A stretch of 64,000 nucleotides of DNA from Pedobacter antarcticus (GTDB lineage: Bacteria; Bacteroidota; Bacteroidia; Sphingobacteriales; Sphingobacteriaceae). Each line of letters starts with the position of its first letter. Position 1 is the first letter of the stretch. The stretch spans positions 679,730 to 743,729 of the forward strand of contig NZ_FONS01000001.1 of assembly GCF_900112985.1 (NCBI RefSeq), given 5' to 3'. Both the position numbers and the translations under genes were made by a program. Below the pieces are notes generated by a model. The model was not told the DNA's origin, made no database searches, and was given only the letters and a program-made list of their open reading frames with translations. Shown in pieces: positions 63,973 through 64,000 of this stretch.

Positions 63973-64000
63973 AAGCGTTTCCGGATATCCGGAAACGCTT
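63973..64000 (+). terminator. Terminator after NtrC-type regulator
   Basis: The perfect palindrome aagcgtttccgga / tccggaaacgctt runs from 63973 to the window edge. The T-run would lie just outside. Confidence 0.8.

Overview
The window looks like chromosome of a Bacteroidota bacterium, most likely Sphingobacteriaceae and probably Pedobacter-like. The evidence is the -7 promoter boxes of the TAnnTTTG type, the gene families (mnmE, argS/arginase/arginine decarboxylase, SCO pairs, a GOB/PEDO-like class B3 beta-lactamase) and type A RNase P RNA. The genus is an inference from gene content; no 16S gene is present. No tRNA, rRNA or CRISPR array was seen.

Layout. (1) 1-28.8 kb is an accretion of mobile elements against the 3' end of mnmE. 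A broken integrase module (1-1963) and an intact near-identical one (9968-12010, integrase running on to 9906) are direct repeats. They bracket a ~10 kb block of ion and osmotic stress genes (DUF389 membrane protein, NhaA, Kv-type channel, BCCT transporter), an HxlR regulator and decayed sequence. Next to it lies a ~16.8 kb A+T-rich element (about 12.01-28.83 kb). It has its own tyrosine recombinase beside mnmE, small HTH genes, a putative phage-type replication initiator, and defence cargo. The cargo is a C5 methyltransferase / DUF262 / HEPN operon, an FtsK-like translocase, a PLD-type nuclease with a small partner, and a complete ABC-three-component (ABC-3C) operon. The element is flanked by two versions of the last six codons of mnmE (FCIGK-stop), at 12002-12019 and 28818-28835, the signature of integration at mnmE/trmE.

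(2) 28.8-64 kb is ordinary chromosome: mnmE; AI-2E family transporter; LuxR regulator; DUF5009 acyltransferase; argS, arginase and arginine decarboxylase; a B3 metallo-beta-lactamase; Hsp20; thioesterase; GlcD-like oxidase; folB; glutaryl-CoA dehydrogenase; lysA and lysC; phosphoglucomutase; LacI regulator; cbpA/cbpM; a hydroxyacid dehydrogenase; poxB-like; exported superoxide dismutase; SCO proteins; fabH; cytochrome c; rnpB; and an NtrC-type regulator.

Two families of structured intergenic repeats stand out in the chromosomal half. One is a ~230-260 bp unit with a long hairpin and its own terminator (40.9-42.6 kb, four copies, one partial). The other is a tandem duplication downstream of lysA (47.6-47.97 kb) whose long stems differ by compensatory changes.

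The most promising biology is the mnmE-targeted defence element. By gene content (Int, small HTH, Rep, FtsK-like motor with winged helix) it resembles the architecture of replicating actinobacterial integrative elements, and it carries two multi-gene conflict systems with overlapping reading frames. All calls are from reading the sequence; no database search was run.
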